Shown in pieces: positions 27,834 to 38,827 of a stretch of DNA of 64,000 nt. This stretch comes from Selaginella moellendorffii (taxonomy: Eukaryota > Streptophyta > Lycopodiopsida > Selaginellales > Selaginellaceae). Each line of letters opens with the position of its first letter. Within the stretch, counting starts at the first letter, position 1. The translations under genes and the position numbers were made by a program. The stretch is taken from the NCBI RefSeq assembly GCF_000143415.4, contig NW_003314371.1, forward strand, positions 207,031-271,030. Direction: 5' to 3'. A model generated the notes under the pieces. The model ran no database searches. It had not been told where the DNA came from and worked only from the letters and a program-made list of their open reading frames with translations.

Positions 27834-27995
27834 TAGATGAGGAAAGCAGGATGAGACATATATAGTTCCTTTTAGAACTCACATTGTTTTGTCTGTTTGA
27901 GTCTGGTTGAAATATATAGTTTGGAAGAAGAGGAGAAAGGAAAATCTCCATTGCTTCCAGCGACTCAAGGAAGGGTCACGATTTCTCATGAAGAT
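27834..27995 (+). pseudogene. Degenerate duplicate of the CIPK 3' end
   Basis: This aligns with 19596-19840 of the CIPK gene: AGATGAGGAAAGC, GAACTCACATTGT (which lies inside CIPK intron 13), GTTTGGAAGAA, CTCCATTGCTTCCA and GGTCACGATTTC are shared in order, with small deletions and several C-to-T changes. Because intron sequence is included, it arose by DNA duplication and not from an mRNA. It is non-coding now. Confidence 0.75.
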
Positions 27996-28031
27996 CACCC
28001 TGGTCTTGTATGAAACGAAACAATGTTAAAA

Positions 28032-29783
28032 TCAACGATTGTTTGTTTTCTCTTCTCTTTCTGGAGTGATCGGGCGAAGGTCCACCCCATCGATCCTTGC
28101 AGCGTTTGCGAGGACAATGTAGGCCGGCCCATTGCGCGGCTCGAGCTCTAAAACATTCTCCACGGCGAGCCTCCTGCGCTGGAAATGGCCATAGCTTTTG
28201 CACGAGCTCTTGCAAGAGCTCAAGAAACAAAGCCAGTCCACGGCGTCGGCCACGTACGGCATGCCCGCCACCAGCCCGTACGCATCGTCGACGTGCCCGG
28301 CTCGCCCCAGCGCGTCGATCACGCAGCAGTAGTGCTGCTTGGATGGGCGCAGCCCAAAATCCACGCTCATCGACCCAAAGCACTGCCTCGATTGATCGAC
28401 CCGGCCGTCGCGGCTGCAAGCCAGGAGGAAATTCGTGAAGCACGCGTCGTGGGCGAGATGATCCCACGCTTGCATCTCGTGGAAGACGCGGCGGGCATGG
28501 TTGGGAATGCCGGCTTGCGCGTGGGCCGTGAGGATCGTCGCCCACGCGATGAGCTCGCGCTGGCCGTGGGGCATTCGATCGAAGATCTTCTCCGCGCTGT
28601 GGAGCTTGCCGGCGCGAGCGTGGGCGACGAGGATGGTGTTCCAGGCGATGGCGTCGCGATCGGGCATAGCGGCGAAGATTTGCCTTGCCTCTTGCAAATG
28701 CCCTCTATCGGCAAATGCCGCGAGCATGGCGGTTGAAAGGATAGAATCTTTGCAAGGAAGAGAAGAGAATATCTGGCTAGCGGCATGTAAATCCCCATTA
28801 CTGGCATATGCTGTAAGAAAAGAGCTCCAAGAAGAAAGGCTGTGGACCGGCATGTTGTCGAGTATGCTCTTTGCGCACTGCAGATGCCCGTGCCTGGCAT
28901 ATGTATTGAGCATCGCATTGCAAAGCGCTAGGGTTTTCTCTGGCGCTCGATCGAAGAGGTGCTTCGATTCATCGATCCGGCCGCTTTCGCCAAAGGCAGA
29001 GAGCATCGTCGTCCAGGAAATCAGGTCTTTCTCTGGCATCGCAACGAAGATCTTGGCGGCCTCGTCGACGATCTTGCTGTGCGCGGCAATGAGAGAGTTC
29101 CAGGACACGAGATTCTCCTCCGGCATCGCGGCGAAGAGCCTGGCGGCCTCGATCGGCTGATGGGAATACGCAGCGATGATGGAATTCCAGGAGACGAGGC
29201 TGTGCTCCGGCATGCGATCGAACGTCATCCTCGCGTCGTCGACTCGGCCGGCGTGGACGTAGGCAGCCAGGATCGAGTTCCACAGCACGAGATCCCTCGC
29301 GGGCGCGCGATCGAACGCTTCCTTGGCTCGATCGAGCTGCCCGGCGCTGGCGAACGCCGTCACAATGCAGGTCAGGGAGATCAGATCGTGCTGCGGCATC
29401 GCCTCGCGGAAGAAATCCTCGGCCTGGTGGATCATCCCCCACAGCTGCGCGTAGGCGCCGAGCATCGAGGTCCAAGAAACAAGATCCCTGGCCGGCATCT
29501 CGCGAAATATCGCCGCGGCGCTATCCAGCCGCCCCGCCCGGATGGACGCCGCCAGGATCGAGTTCCAGGACACGAGATTTCGATCGGGCATGCGCCGGAA
29601 GATCGCGGCGGCGAGGTCGAGCTCCCGGCCGCGAGCGCAGGCGGCAAGGATCGCGTTCCAGGCCACCAGGTTCCAGGCCGGCATGGAATCGAAGGCGCGC
29701 ATCGCGTCCGGCAGGGATCCATTCCGCGAGTGGTGGCCGATCGCCTCCACGGAAGCGCGGATATTGTGATCGCCGCGCAGCAT
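28032..29783 (-). CDS. PPR protein, tandem S-motif array with E-like end
   Basis: Intronless 583-residue pentatricopeptide repeat protein. Such proteins bind organellar RNA sequence-specifically, often for C-to-U editing in mitochondria or plastids. It consists of about a dozen consecutive units close to 31 residues, each starting MP-x2-(N/D)-LVSWN and containing an A-A-x-IF/LFD helix end. The P and L motifs of ordinary PLS proteins are not evident. The last part (FGLRPSKQHYCCVIDALGRA, DAVDWLCFLSSCK, PAYIVLANAARIDG) is an E-type region without a DYW deaminase domain. The ATG at 29783 is the first available; an upstream in-frame extension has no ATG. An organellar presequence is not obvious. 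Its start is 80 bp from the MORC start on the opposite strand. Confidence 0.88.
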   Translation of the reverse strand: MLRGDHNIRASVEAIGHHSRNGSLPDAMRAFDSMPAWNLVAWNAILAACARGRELDLAAAIFRRMPDRNLVSWNSILAASIRAGRLDSAAAIFREMPARDLVSWTSMLGAYAQLWGMIHQAEDFFREAMPQHDLISLTCIVTAFASAGQLDRAKEAFDRAPARDLVLWNSILAAYVHAGRVDDARMTFDRMPEHSLVSWNSIIAAYSHQPIEAARLFAAMPEENLVSWNSLIAAHSKIVDEAAKIFVAMPEKDLISWTTMLSAFGESGRIDESKHLFDRAPEKTLALCNAMLNTYARHGHLQCAKSILDNMPVHSLSSWSSFLTAYASNGDLHAASQIFSSLPCKDSILSTAMLAAFADRGHLQEARQIFAAMPDRDAIAWNTILVAHARAGKLHSAEKIFDRMPHGQRELIAWATILTAHAQAGIPNHARRVFHEMQAWDHLAHDACFTNFLLACSRDGRVDQSRQCFGSMSVDFGLRPSKQHYCCVIDALGRAGHVDDAYGLVAGMPYVADAVDWLCFLSSCKSSCKSYGHFQRRRLAVENVLELEPRNGPAYIVLANAARIDGVDLRPITPEREEKTNNR

Positions 29784-29863
29784 TCTCGAGGGCAGCGATG
29801 TTATGACATAGGTAAGTAGCCGTTTGTTCCAGGGTTCCACCGATAGTAGGGTTGGGAGGAGGA
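29784..29863. promoter_or_regulatory. 80-bp bidirectional start region (PPR / MORC)
   Basis: Only 80 bp lie between the two divergent start codons, so promoters and 5' UTRs of the two genes must overlap or lie inside each other's transcribed region. No TATA box is evident. Confidence 0.45.
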
Positions 29864-30110
29864 ATGGGGGGAGAAGACAACATGATCGATCTTACCAGCG
29901 ATGACGATGACGATGAGGTGGAGATCATCGGCTCCATCTCCTCCTTCGTCAAGATTGAGCCAGTGGACAAGAACACACACGTCAAGGTAGAGCCAGCGCC
30001 AGTGCAGTGCTCGGGGGGAGAGACATCCGACTCTTCCTTTCGGCATTTCTGGAGGGCTGGAGACTACGAGACCTCCTCTTTCGGCATGTCTGTGCAAGGT
30101 AAGTGAAGAA

Positions 30111-30164
<54 letters not shown>

Positions 30165-33013
30165 GTTTCAGTATTGATCGGTGGTCTCAGGTGGCATGGA
30201 TCACGTCCGAGTCCATCCCAAGTTCCTACATTCCAATGCAACTTCTCACAAATGGGCTCTTGGAGGTGTGGCTTTTGTTCTCCTTCTTTATACATACATT
30301 TCCCTTTCGCTTTAAACTAAAAGGGAGCTTTCATGTCCTCGTTTTTGCAGCCATCGCGGAGCTTTTGGATAATGCCATTGACGAGGTACATTCTGCTGTT
30401 GTGCTTGGTGCTTGGTTAACTCTTCGTTTTTTTTTCCTTTCCTTCACGCTGCTTTATTCACAGGCAAATAACGGTGCCACTTTCATCAAGATCGACAAAG
30501 TGACCAATTTTCGTGACGGAAGCCCTGGTCTTCTTTTCCTAGGTGTGAGTTTTTTTCTTGCTGAAGCCAGAGTTTACGTGCTTGCCCTTGCAGACAATGG
30601 AGGTGGTATGAGCCCCGAGAAGATACGTCAGTGTATGAGTTTTGGCTACTCCCAAAAATGTGCCAACGCAATCGGCCAGTGTAAGTGGCCCTGGACTCGG
30701 TCTCTCCTTGCCTGATTTGTCCTTGCCTGCAGATGGAAATGGATTTAAGACGAGCACAATGCGTCTAGGTGCGGATGTTATCGTTTTAACACGTTGTGTC
30801 CGTGACAGGTTCGCTTTGTTTACTCGCTTTCGACACGAAAGTCTGGATTATTTGGCTTTCTTTTTCTCTCTTTTGTTTGCAGCGTTACAACACAAAGCGT
30901 TGGACTACTTTCATACACTTTCTTGAGAAAGACCGGTCGTGGGGATATTCTAGTTCCAATGGTTACTGTCCATAACATGAGCGAGAAATTGCGCTGGCTA
31001 ATTTTTTATATTGTCTCAGGTGGATTACGAGCGCGTATCAGGATCTCCTGGACATGTCAGCAGGGTGATCAGAAGCACTACAGAGGACTTCGAGATGAAC
31101 CTGAACACAATACTACAGTGGTCGCCATTCTCCACCGAGGCTCAAGTTTTGGCGCAGGTCTCTCTTTCTATTTTTTAAGTTGATTCCAGTGGTCCATCAA
31201 ATAGCTAATTTCAAACATGTTACCTGCAGTTCGAAGATATGGAGTCGCCTCACGGAACCAAAGTGATCATCTACAACTTGTGGTTGAATGATGACGGCGT
31301 TTTGGAGCTCGATTTTGACACGGATCCGCATGTACAGTTTTGTTTTTCATCTCCAACTGACTGGATGGCTGTTTAACAGGATATAAAGCTCCGCGAGAAT
31401 GGAGCTAAGTCGGATGCGCGGGCTAAGGAGCTACATAAAAAGCATCTTTCTTATCAATTGCGATACTCTCTCCGGGTTGGCTTACCGAAGTCGTGATTCC
31501 CATCATGCTCACCGATCCTTTCCAGGCTTATGCGTCGATACTTTACCTCCGACTGCCATCTGGCTTCCGTATCACGCTGCGAGGAAAGCTTGTGGTCCAT
31601 CATAAAATAGATGACGACCTCAAGTTTCCTGAATACATTATGTATAAGCCTCAAGTCGATGGCATCACTTCTGGAGAGGTTCACTTGGATTTATGTTTGT
31701 TTGTTTGATATTCTTCTTTTCTCTGAATTGTTTCAGGTGGTTACATGTATTGGTTTTACAAAAGAAGCGCCTTTGCTGAATGTTCATGGATTTTGCGTTT
31801 ACCACAAGAATCGCCTGATAATGGTACTCAGTAGTGCTGGAGTTGTATTTGTTTATTTGTTTGTTTTTGCTTGGCAGCCATTTTGGAACGTATTTCACGA
31901 CAATAGCAGCAGAGGAAGGGGTGTTATTGGTGTGTTACTGATGAAGTTCATAAAGACATTGCTCTCTCACAATTGTTTCCAGGGATTCTTGAGGCCAACT
32001 TTATTGAACCAGCTCATGATAAACAAGATTTTGAGAAGACTTGTTTGCTGTTGCGCCTGGAAAACAGGCTGAAGCAAATGACCCTCGAATACTGGTAGGC
32101 TGCTGGTTTTCGTTTTCTGTTTTTCAGTGGACGAGTTTTGCAGGAACACGAACGCTTCGAGGATTGGTTACCAGACGAAACCGAAGCAGAAGAGGATTAC
32201 TTATCCTGCTCCTCCTCGTCTTCTGCGACGTCCAGAACCTGTGCCTGAAGAACCCGATAATGTTTCCGACGAACGCCCTAGTGAGCAGCCTTATCCCGAT
32301 GAAGAGCGGCCCACTATCTCAAATGCGAATGAAGAAACTCCGGGAAGGAGTTTACGCAAAAGAACCCGTACCGTTGATTATACAGAGTGCTCCACTGAGG
32401 TAATTGTTTCATATTACTTGTTTTACAAGAGTTGCCGCTTGGGACCAGGTCCCAGAGGAGCGAGAACGTGAAGGAGCTGAAAGAGCCGAAAGAGTTGCAG
32501 GCAAACGTTGTCCAAAGTTAGTAACACATTATATCATGCCTCTATTGTATTGAAACGCGCAAGACTGTAGATGCACAGAGCTGGAATCCAAGAACAAAGA
32601 GTACGAGAGGGAACTGGCCGCGAAGAGTTCCGAAACGAAAGAGCCACCAGATTACGCAAAACAGCTGGAAGAGTTGGAGCTGAAGAGCTCGAGCCTGGAG
32701 AAGAAATGCCAGGCCCTGGAGCGGGAGAAAACAGAGGCCGAAAGCAGGTGCATGGAGCTACAGGTGCAGAACTTCGCACACCTCGAGAAGGTACATCAAA
32801 GCTTGACTTGTTCGCAAGTTTCACAGCCTTTTTCCCTGTGTAGGTGAGCGCTCTGGAGAATGAGCTGCTGCGGACTAAAAACAAGTACATAATGCTGCTG
32901 ATGACATCAGGCGAAGGAAGAGGAGTGGCGGCCGTGAAACAAGGTAAGAAAACCCGTCTCTTGCAGATTTTGACGCTACGCTCGTTGTTTGCTTTGCTTC
33001 CGCAGAGGCATAG
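29864..33013 (+). CDS. MORC-family GHKL ATPase
   Basis: Nuclear ATPase of the microrchidia family; plant MORCs act in heterochromatin compaction, RNA-directed silencing and defence. Nineteen exons give 685 residues: 29864-30098, 30191-30265, 30351-30385, 30464-30542, 30594-30680, 30733-30808, 30883-30961, 31020-31157, 31230-31331, 31380-31475, 31526-31678, 31737-31823, 31878-31929, 31983-32094, 32144-32399, 32449-32516, 32571-32790, 32844-32943 and 33006-33013. ATP-site motifs are visible: AELLDNAIDE (about residues 106-115), DNGGGM (142-147) and YGNGFKTSTMRLG (171 on). The MORC S5-like region follows (HGTKVIIYNLW, YRLPSGFRI-type block, ENRLKQMTLEYWN), then a basic linker and a C-terminal coiled coil. 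An acidic N-terminus with DLTSDDDDDEVEII precedes it. A 49-nt CT repeat sits in intron 1. The last coding piece is only 8 nt. Confidence 0.92.
30114..30162 (+). repeat. (CT)n microsatellite in MORC intron 1
   Basis: An uninterrupted run of about 24 CT dinucleotides occupies most of the 92-bp first coding intron of the MORC gene, close to the acceptor side. Confidence 0.9.
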
Positions 33014-34596
33014 GGAGCCGGCTCTAAGTTGTCCATGGCGATACGGTGAAATCGAAATAACACAAGAGTCATTGCAACAGTGTTTGCAGCGTTTGTAAGT
33101 TTTCCTTTGCAATCTGGAACTTAATGTGTTTAGTTTCTGGATGCAAGAAAGAGCAAAGCAATCTCCAGCAGGAGGTCCCCGTCAAAACTGGCGTGAGTGT
33201 TTTTGACACCGACAAAAGCCTACGCGAAAGAAGAACTACATTGCTAGCTGCTGCTTTATACGATGCGGGGGAAAGCTAGAGGGAACCAAGTTCAACGCTA
33301 CGCATACAATTGAGCCTTCTACGCGAGTCAGTAACGATCTGACATGGGCAACAACGCAACAGGCGAGGCATGACACGTCCAAGCGACGAGAACACACGAA
33401 CGCGTGCAAGGACGATTCGGGGACGAGCCTGAGGAATCGAGGAATAGTTCGCGTGCCCTTTGAGTTGGAGCAAAGGACCCCGCCCCGCCCTCTCTCGAGA
33501 CCTCTAAAGTTAAGTTTTTTTCTTCGTGTTCTTTCTTTTTTTTCTTTTTTTTTTGTTTCTCTTGCAGCAGCCCCGCAGCATCTCAAAAGCTAGAGACTCC
33601 CCCGGCAATCAAGCAACGGCAGCAATCAGATGCGTCAACACGAAGGACAGAATCGATCAAAGCGAAGAAAAAAAGGCGAAGAAAATCGAGCGAGAGTCGC
33701 CCGGGAAACTAAAGTTTCTCCGTGGGATCAACGAAGTGTCAACCGGGGGTCTGATCCTCCGCGCCACGTGGCGCGATGGCGAGCGTTGGATGGGAACATG
33801 AAGCATTCCCGACGAGATAAAAATAAAAGGCGGTAAGGAAATAAAAAAGTGAAAAAAAACTTCCAGGTCCTTCCAACACAACACGCATAGCATATCGCAT
33901 CGCAGGGAGAAATGTTTTACCCCGCCGGGTTACGCGGGTAAAGAAAGTCCAAGGTCTAAAATCTTTGGCGAGAATCTTTCCGGGTTAGAAAATCAAATTT
34001 TAGGGAGTTGGGGAAAATCGACCCACATTTACCTACTTTAAACTCTCGCGATAGGACGCAAGAGAAAAAGAAAAATTAGGATGAGAGAAAGAGGAAGAGG
34101 GTTGGATCGAAGGAGAAGGCGCCGGCCCTCGTAGAGCTCGGTCAGTCTTCTCGGGCTCTCGCGATCCATCGGGCAGTCCGAGAAGAAGGAAGAAAGAGAG
34201 GGAAAGGGATAGAAGAAGGAGCTCAAGAAGAAGCCCAGCTATGGAGTCAACATAGGCGACGCGAAAGCGAGCAAAGCAACGAATCGCTACTTCCTCGACA
34301 GGTTCTTTGCTTGTTCTTCCTCTTTGATCCTCATCGCCGGCGGCACGCGTGTGTCTTGAGCGTTTTTCCCCGAGAGATTCGAGAATGGGCAGTGGGATAT
34401 GGATTCTTCTGTGGAGAACTAGCGGCGGCCTTGGCTCTCACTCGCTCCTCTCCAATCCCACTTGAGGGAGAGGTACCAAGAGGGTTTGCTCGAGCGAGCG
34501 ACCTATGGTGGAAGACGAGCTGGATAGATAGGTAGCGATAGGAACAAAGATTTCTTTCTTGGCAGCCAAGGAGGAAGGATAGATAGGGGATAGATC
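33014..34596. other. Intergenic region, MORC 3' end to DUF632 gene
   Basis: No gene was recognised. It holds the MORC 3' UTR, a T/C-rich run near 33515-33560, a 16-bp G-box palindrome at 33760-33775, and A/G-rich leader-like sequence from about 34060 on. The last few hundred bases are probably the promoter and 5' UTR of the DUF630/DUF632 gene. Confidence 0.45.
33760..33775. promoter_or_regulatory. 16-bp palindrome with G-box core
   Basis: CGCGCCACGTGGCGCG is a perfect 16-bp palindrome centred on CACGTG. It lies about 820 bp upstream of the DUF630/DUF632 start codon. It is a likely bZIP/bHLH binding site by sequence; its target gene is inferred from proximity. Confidence 0.5.
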
Positions 34597-37492
34597 ATGG
34601 GGTGCACTGGATCCAAGGTCCAGAACGAGGCCGGGATTTCGCGCTGCCGGGCACGCAAGCGCACGATCAAGCACGCGGTGCGATGGCGCAACCAGTACGC
34701 GCTCGCCCACACCGACTACCTGGCGTCGCTCAAGAACCTTGGCGGCGCATTCAAGCAGTTCACGGATGGCGAGTTCCGGGACCAGCTCTCCTCCGCCTCC
34801 TCCTCCTCCGCCTCGGCCTCCTCCGCCTCCTCCACGCCCGTGCCGGCCACGCCCACCACGCCGCCGCTCAAGAACAGCAAGAAGCCCGAGGACGAGGAGG
34901 ACTTCTTCGTGGAGGAGATCGTCCGGCGCGTCAAGCTCCGCCCCATGGCGCTGCGCAGCAAGCCCGCGGATCCCATCACGGTGGTGCTGCCCAAGCGCGG
35001 CGGGGACGACGACGACGCCTACCAGCGCTACATGGAGGCGGATGCACCGCCAGATGGGCTGTACAGTGACATCCCCCAGCCCGGCAAGCCGCGCGGTACT
35101 GCCGGCGGTACGTCCTCCGCCTCGGTCGCCTCGGCCTATCCCGTCTCGGACAACTCGGACTACTACTCGGGCTACAATTCGGCGTATATGATGCAGCAGC
35201 CAGACTCGGCGCCGTCGTGGGACATCTTCGGGATCTTCGCGGTGCCGTCGATGATGCATCCGTTCCAGCAGGTGGTGGAGGAGGACGAGGAGGAGCTCAA
35301 GCGGGCCATGGAGGAGGAGGACATTCCTGCATTGGAGATGGCGTCACCGCCGCACAGGCGGCGCGAGGAGTCACCGCCGCACAGGCGGCGCGAGGAGTCG
35401 CCGCCGCCGTCGGCCAAGGCCAAGAAGAAGAAAGTTGCCGAGGAGGAGGAGGAGCGGGAGGAGGCGGCGAGGAAGAAGGCCGAGGCCGTGGAGAAGGAAG
35501 GGAAGCTGGAGAAGGCGAAGAAGAAGGTGGTGGAGGAGGTGGAGAAAGTGGTGGAGAAAGTGGAGAGATTGGTGGAGAGGGCCGAGAAGGGGACGCAGAC
35601 GCACAAGCCGGAGAAGAAAGACAAGCAGAAGGAGATCGTGGTGGAGGAGGAGCCCGAGATGGACGTGGCGGAGGAGCCGCCGCCGGAGAAGTTTAAGTTC
35701 CACCACCCGAAAGAAGAAGACCAAGAACACGATCGCCACCACCACCATGAAGCTGCTCGAGACATGGCCTCGAGCTCTGGAACTTCCGGGGACGATATCA
35801 ACTTCAAGATCGAGACGGAGGGGTACAAGAAGCTCGCGGAGGCGACCAAGAGCTTGTACGAGGAGGACGAGGCGTCGACGTCTTACAAGGAGACGGACGT
35901 GGAGGCGGAGGCTCCCCCGCCGCCACCGCCGCCTCTCGCGTCGCTGGGGCCGAAAAAGGACCGGGAGCTGTGGGACGTGCTCCGGGGGATCGAGAAGGAG
36001 CTTTTCAAGGCGTCCAGCTTCGGATCGGATGTTTCTCGGCTCCTGGAGGCACGGAAGAATCACAGTCATAGTTTCTTGGATACTCGAGGCAAGTACACTT
36101 TGGAAAGAGAGAGGTTTTTGTGATCAGATCACTGATCGCATGTGTTTTGTGATGTGTGTAGGACTGACTGAGCGGTCTGCCAGAATCTTCCGTGCGATGT
36201 CACGGTCGCAGTTCTCGCCGAGGTCTCATTTCTCGTGGAGCGAGGACTCGTCCAGCGACGACTTTGCCGGCAGCGTCTCGACGAAAGGTGGTGGCGGCGG
36301 CGGCAGCGGCCATGCGACGACGCTGGACAAGCTCTACGCGTGGGAGAAGAAGCTGTACGTGGAGGTAAAGGTGAGAAAGGCTTCCCCCTCGTCACGTCTT
36401 TGCCTAGCGTTTGGGTTTTTCTCTTATTCGTGTTCACCAAAGTTGGTGGCAGGAAAATGATTCCATCAGCGCAGAGTTTGAGCGCAAGTGCAAGCTGCTC
36501 AAGAAGCTGGACGCGCGCGGGGCGAGGGACGAGGCCATCGACAAGACCCGCGTCGCCATCAAGATGCTGGAGACGCAAATGCAAGTGTCCATGCAGGCCA
36601 TGAAGGCCACGTCCCAGTCGATCCAGGAGGTCACCGACCGGGAGCTCTTCCAACAGCTCAAAGAGCTGCTCGAAGCGTAAGCTTTCGTGAATGTATAGAT
36701 GTTCTTACGCAAGTTCAAACTTTGGTTTCTTCCAGGACCATGATCATGTGGAAGAACATGGACGCTTGCCACCAGCGGCAGAAGAACGAGGCCAACCGGC
36801 TCAAGGGGGCCGGGAGCTCGCCGCTGGAGGCGACGAGCAACTCGCATAAGCAGGCGACGGTCCAGCTCGAGGTGGCGCTCAACGAGTGGCAGCGGGGGCT
36901 GGCGTCGCTGGTGACCAAGCAGAAGGAGTACCTGCGCAACTTGAACTCGTGGCTGCGGCTCAGCATCTACACGCCAGACCGGAAGTCGGACAGGCGGCCC
37001 CCCGTGCAGGCGCTGTGCCAGGCCTGGACCGACGCGCTCGAGCGGCTGCAGGAGCAGGAGCTGGTGGAGGCGATCAAGAGCTTCGCGGAGAAGATCCACA
37101 ACATTGTCCGGCAGCAGGAGGACGAGACGCGGGCGCAGAAGCGGGCCGAGTCCATGGCCAAGGAGCTGAGCAAGAAGTCGTTGGCGCTCAACAACTTGGA
37201 GAAGAAGCTGGCGGCGGAGACCAACACCACGCCGGAGGAGACGCTCAAGGAGAAGAGGGACGCGCTGCAGGAGAAGAGGGACGCGCTGGAGGCGTTCCGG
37301 CAGAGGGTGGATGAGGAGAGGGACGGGTTCACGCGGGCGATGCAGATCACGCGCAAGATGACGGTGGGGATCCTGGAGATGGACTTGCCGGTGGTGTTCA
37401 GCCGGCTGGCCGAGTTTAGCAGCGCCTGCTCCCACTGCTACCGCGAGCTTGAGCACAAGTCACGCAACAACGAGCTCGACACGACGGAGTGA
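34597..37492 (+). CDS. DUF630/DUF632 (bZIP-like, NRG2/REL-type) protein
   Basis: Plant-specific family whose members include nitrate regulatory and leaf-rolling regulators. Four exons: 34597-36088, 36162-36370, 36453-36676 and 36736-37492 (893 residues). The N-terminus MGCTGSK carries Gly2/Cys3, typical for N-myristoylation and palmitoylation, followed by the DUF630 block with VRWRNQYALAHTDYLASL. The middle is low-complexity: Ser/Ala runs, two tandem copies of SPPHRRREE, and a long Glu/Lys-rich coiled coil. The DUF632 domain begins near TTLDKLYAWEKKLYVEVK and runs to the end (QSIQEVTDRELFQQLKELL, FQQ-type and LNSWLRLSIYTPD blocks). Intron 1 appears to use a GC donor (CGAG|GCAAGT), the only join that keeps the frame open. 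Confidence 0.9.
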
Positions 37493-38827
37493 GGATATAA
37501 AACTTCAGCTTCTTCCCGGAGGCTCTCTCTTTCGGATGGATACGGAAGCTCCATTCCCATATCTTCGAGGCCGCGCGGCTCGAGATCCAGGAGAGGCCGT
37601 GAGAGGGAAAAGGTGGCGCAGGGGGAAAGGCTTTGAAAGCTTTGTGCTTTGAGAGAGGGGGAGGGAGATATTCTCTCCCACACGCCAAGCAAAGCAAGGC
37701 AAAGCAACGCAAGGCAAGGCGAGCAGAAAGAAGCTTTTTTGTCACTCGGGCTGTGAAGAGGGCAACGAAGCCAGGCTAAAGTGAGGTTGAGTACAAAGCT
37801 TGGAACAAACAAGGTGACAAAAGCAGCCGAGATTCCTGCCAGGGACGGGGCTTGCATGCGCGGACCTGGCGATTTTTCTGCGGTGGGATCCTCCTCTCTA
37901 CTACTGGACGAATTCGAAGAGCTCTGGATCAAAAGCAGGAAGAGATGGAGCGATGGAGGAACGAAAAAAGTGACAGGCAAGCTGGCTGGCTCTGGCTATG
38001 GAGGAGGGGGGCCATTTTCGTTTGTTTGTTTCGTAGCTTTAGTGGTGGTACTACACACTCTCGAACTCACTCATGCTAACCCCATTCATCGTTTTCAGCT
38101 GATCTGAGCGGAGGTTTTTCTGTTTTTTTTTTTGCTGTTCTTCTCATTCTCTTCTCTTCTCTTCTTGGGGATTTGGTGCTGCTAGCGACGGGAGCTCTCG
38201 CTCGATCTCTAACACCATTCGTTACCGAGTGGCCGCGGTGGGGCTGGTTGTACAGTGGAAGATTACAATGTGGTTTTTGCCAAGCTCTGGATCATGGGAA
38301 TAAAACGAAAGTTTTTGCAAAAAGACCAATCTCTTTCTCTTGTCTCTTTCTTTGTGTTTTTGTTTTGAGCTTCAAGTTGGGCGATGCCGCCGTAGATCTG
38401 GAGGGCGGGACGACACCGACTTGATGTGCACATTGCGGAAGAACAGAGAACGGAAAAGCAAGGAGGGGTACTTTTGTTTGGAGAGCATCTCGTGGAGGTT
38501 GTGAAAAAGATGGCGAAGAAGTGGGGTTTCTATGCTAGCCTACCACTGTCGCTGCGAAATCAAAGTGGTCACATCCCAAGTTGCACTGATTTTCTATGAG
38601 AAGTTTCTCATTGAATTGGATTCAACTTGGCGATGCAATAATTCTTATAAACCGAAAAAGCCAAAGCAGTTGACGAAGTTGACGCTGGCATAAAAGGTGA
38701 AAGAAATTCTAAAAAAGTTAACAGTCAAAGAAAGTCAAAAACCATTATAGAACATTTTCCTTACGTTAAGAACTAGGGCACAGCATGTGGAGAAGAAAAA
38801 TGTTGGTGAAAGCGAACTCTTTAGGGA
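37493..38827. other. DUF632 3' UTR and PPR upstream region
   Basis: No gene was recognised. Low-complexity AAGCAAGGCAAAGC-type repeats lie at about 37685-37725. Near 38669-38740 several TTGAC/GTCAA cores (W-box-like) cluster, upstream of the PPR gene that starts at 38828. Confidence 0.45.

Noticed and set aside
28501-29819. Long open frames on the plus strand opposite the first PPR gene (up to 286 codons)
   Set aside because: They are mirror frames of a GC-rich repeated coding sequence; they carry no domain, whereas the minus strand has regular PPR motifs.
34438-36069. Long minus-strand frames opposite the DUF630/DUF632 gene
   Set aside because: Low-complexity Val/Arg/Leu-rich translations that mirror a Glu/Lys/Ala-rich coding exon; no motif.
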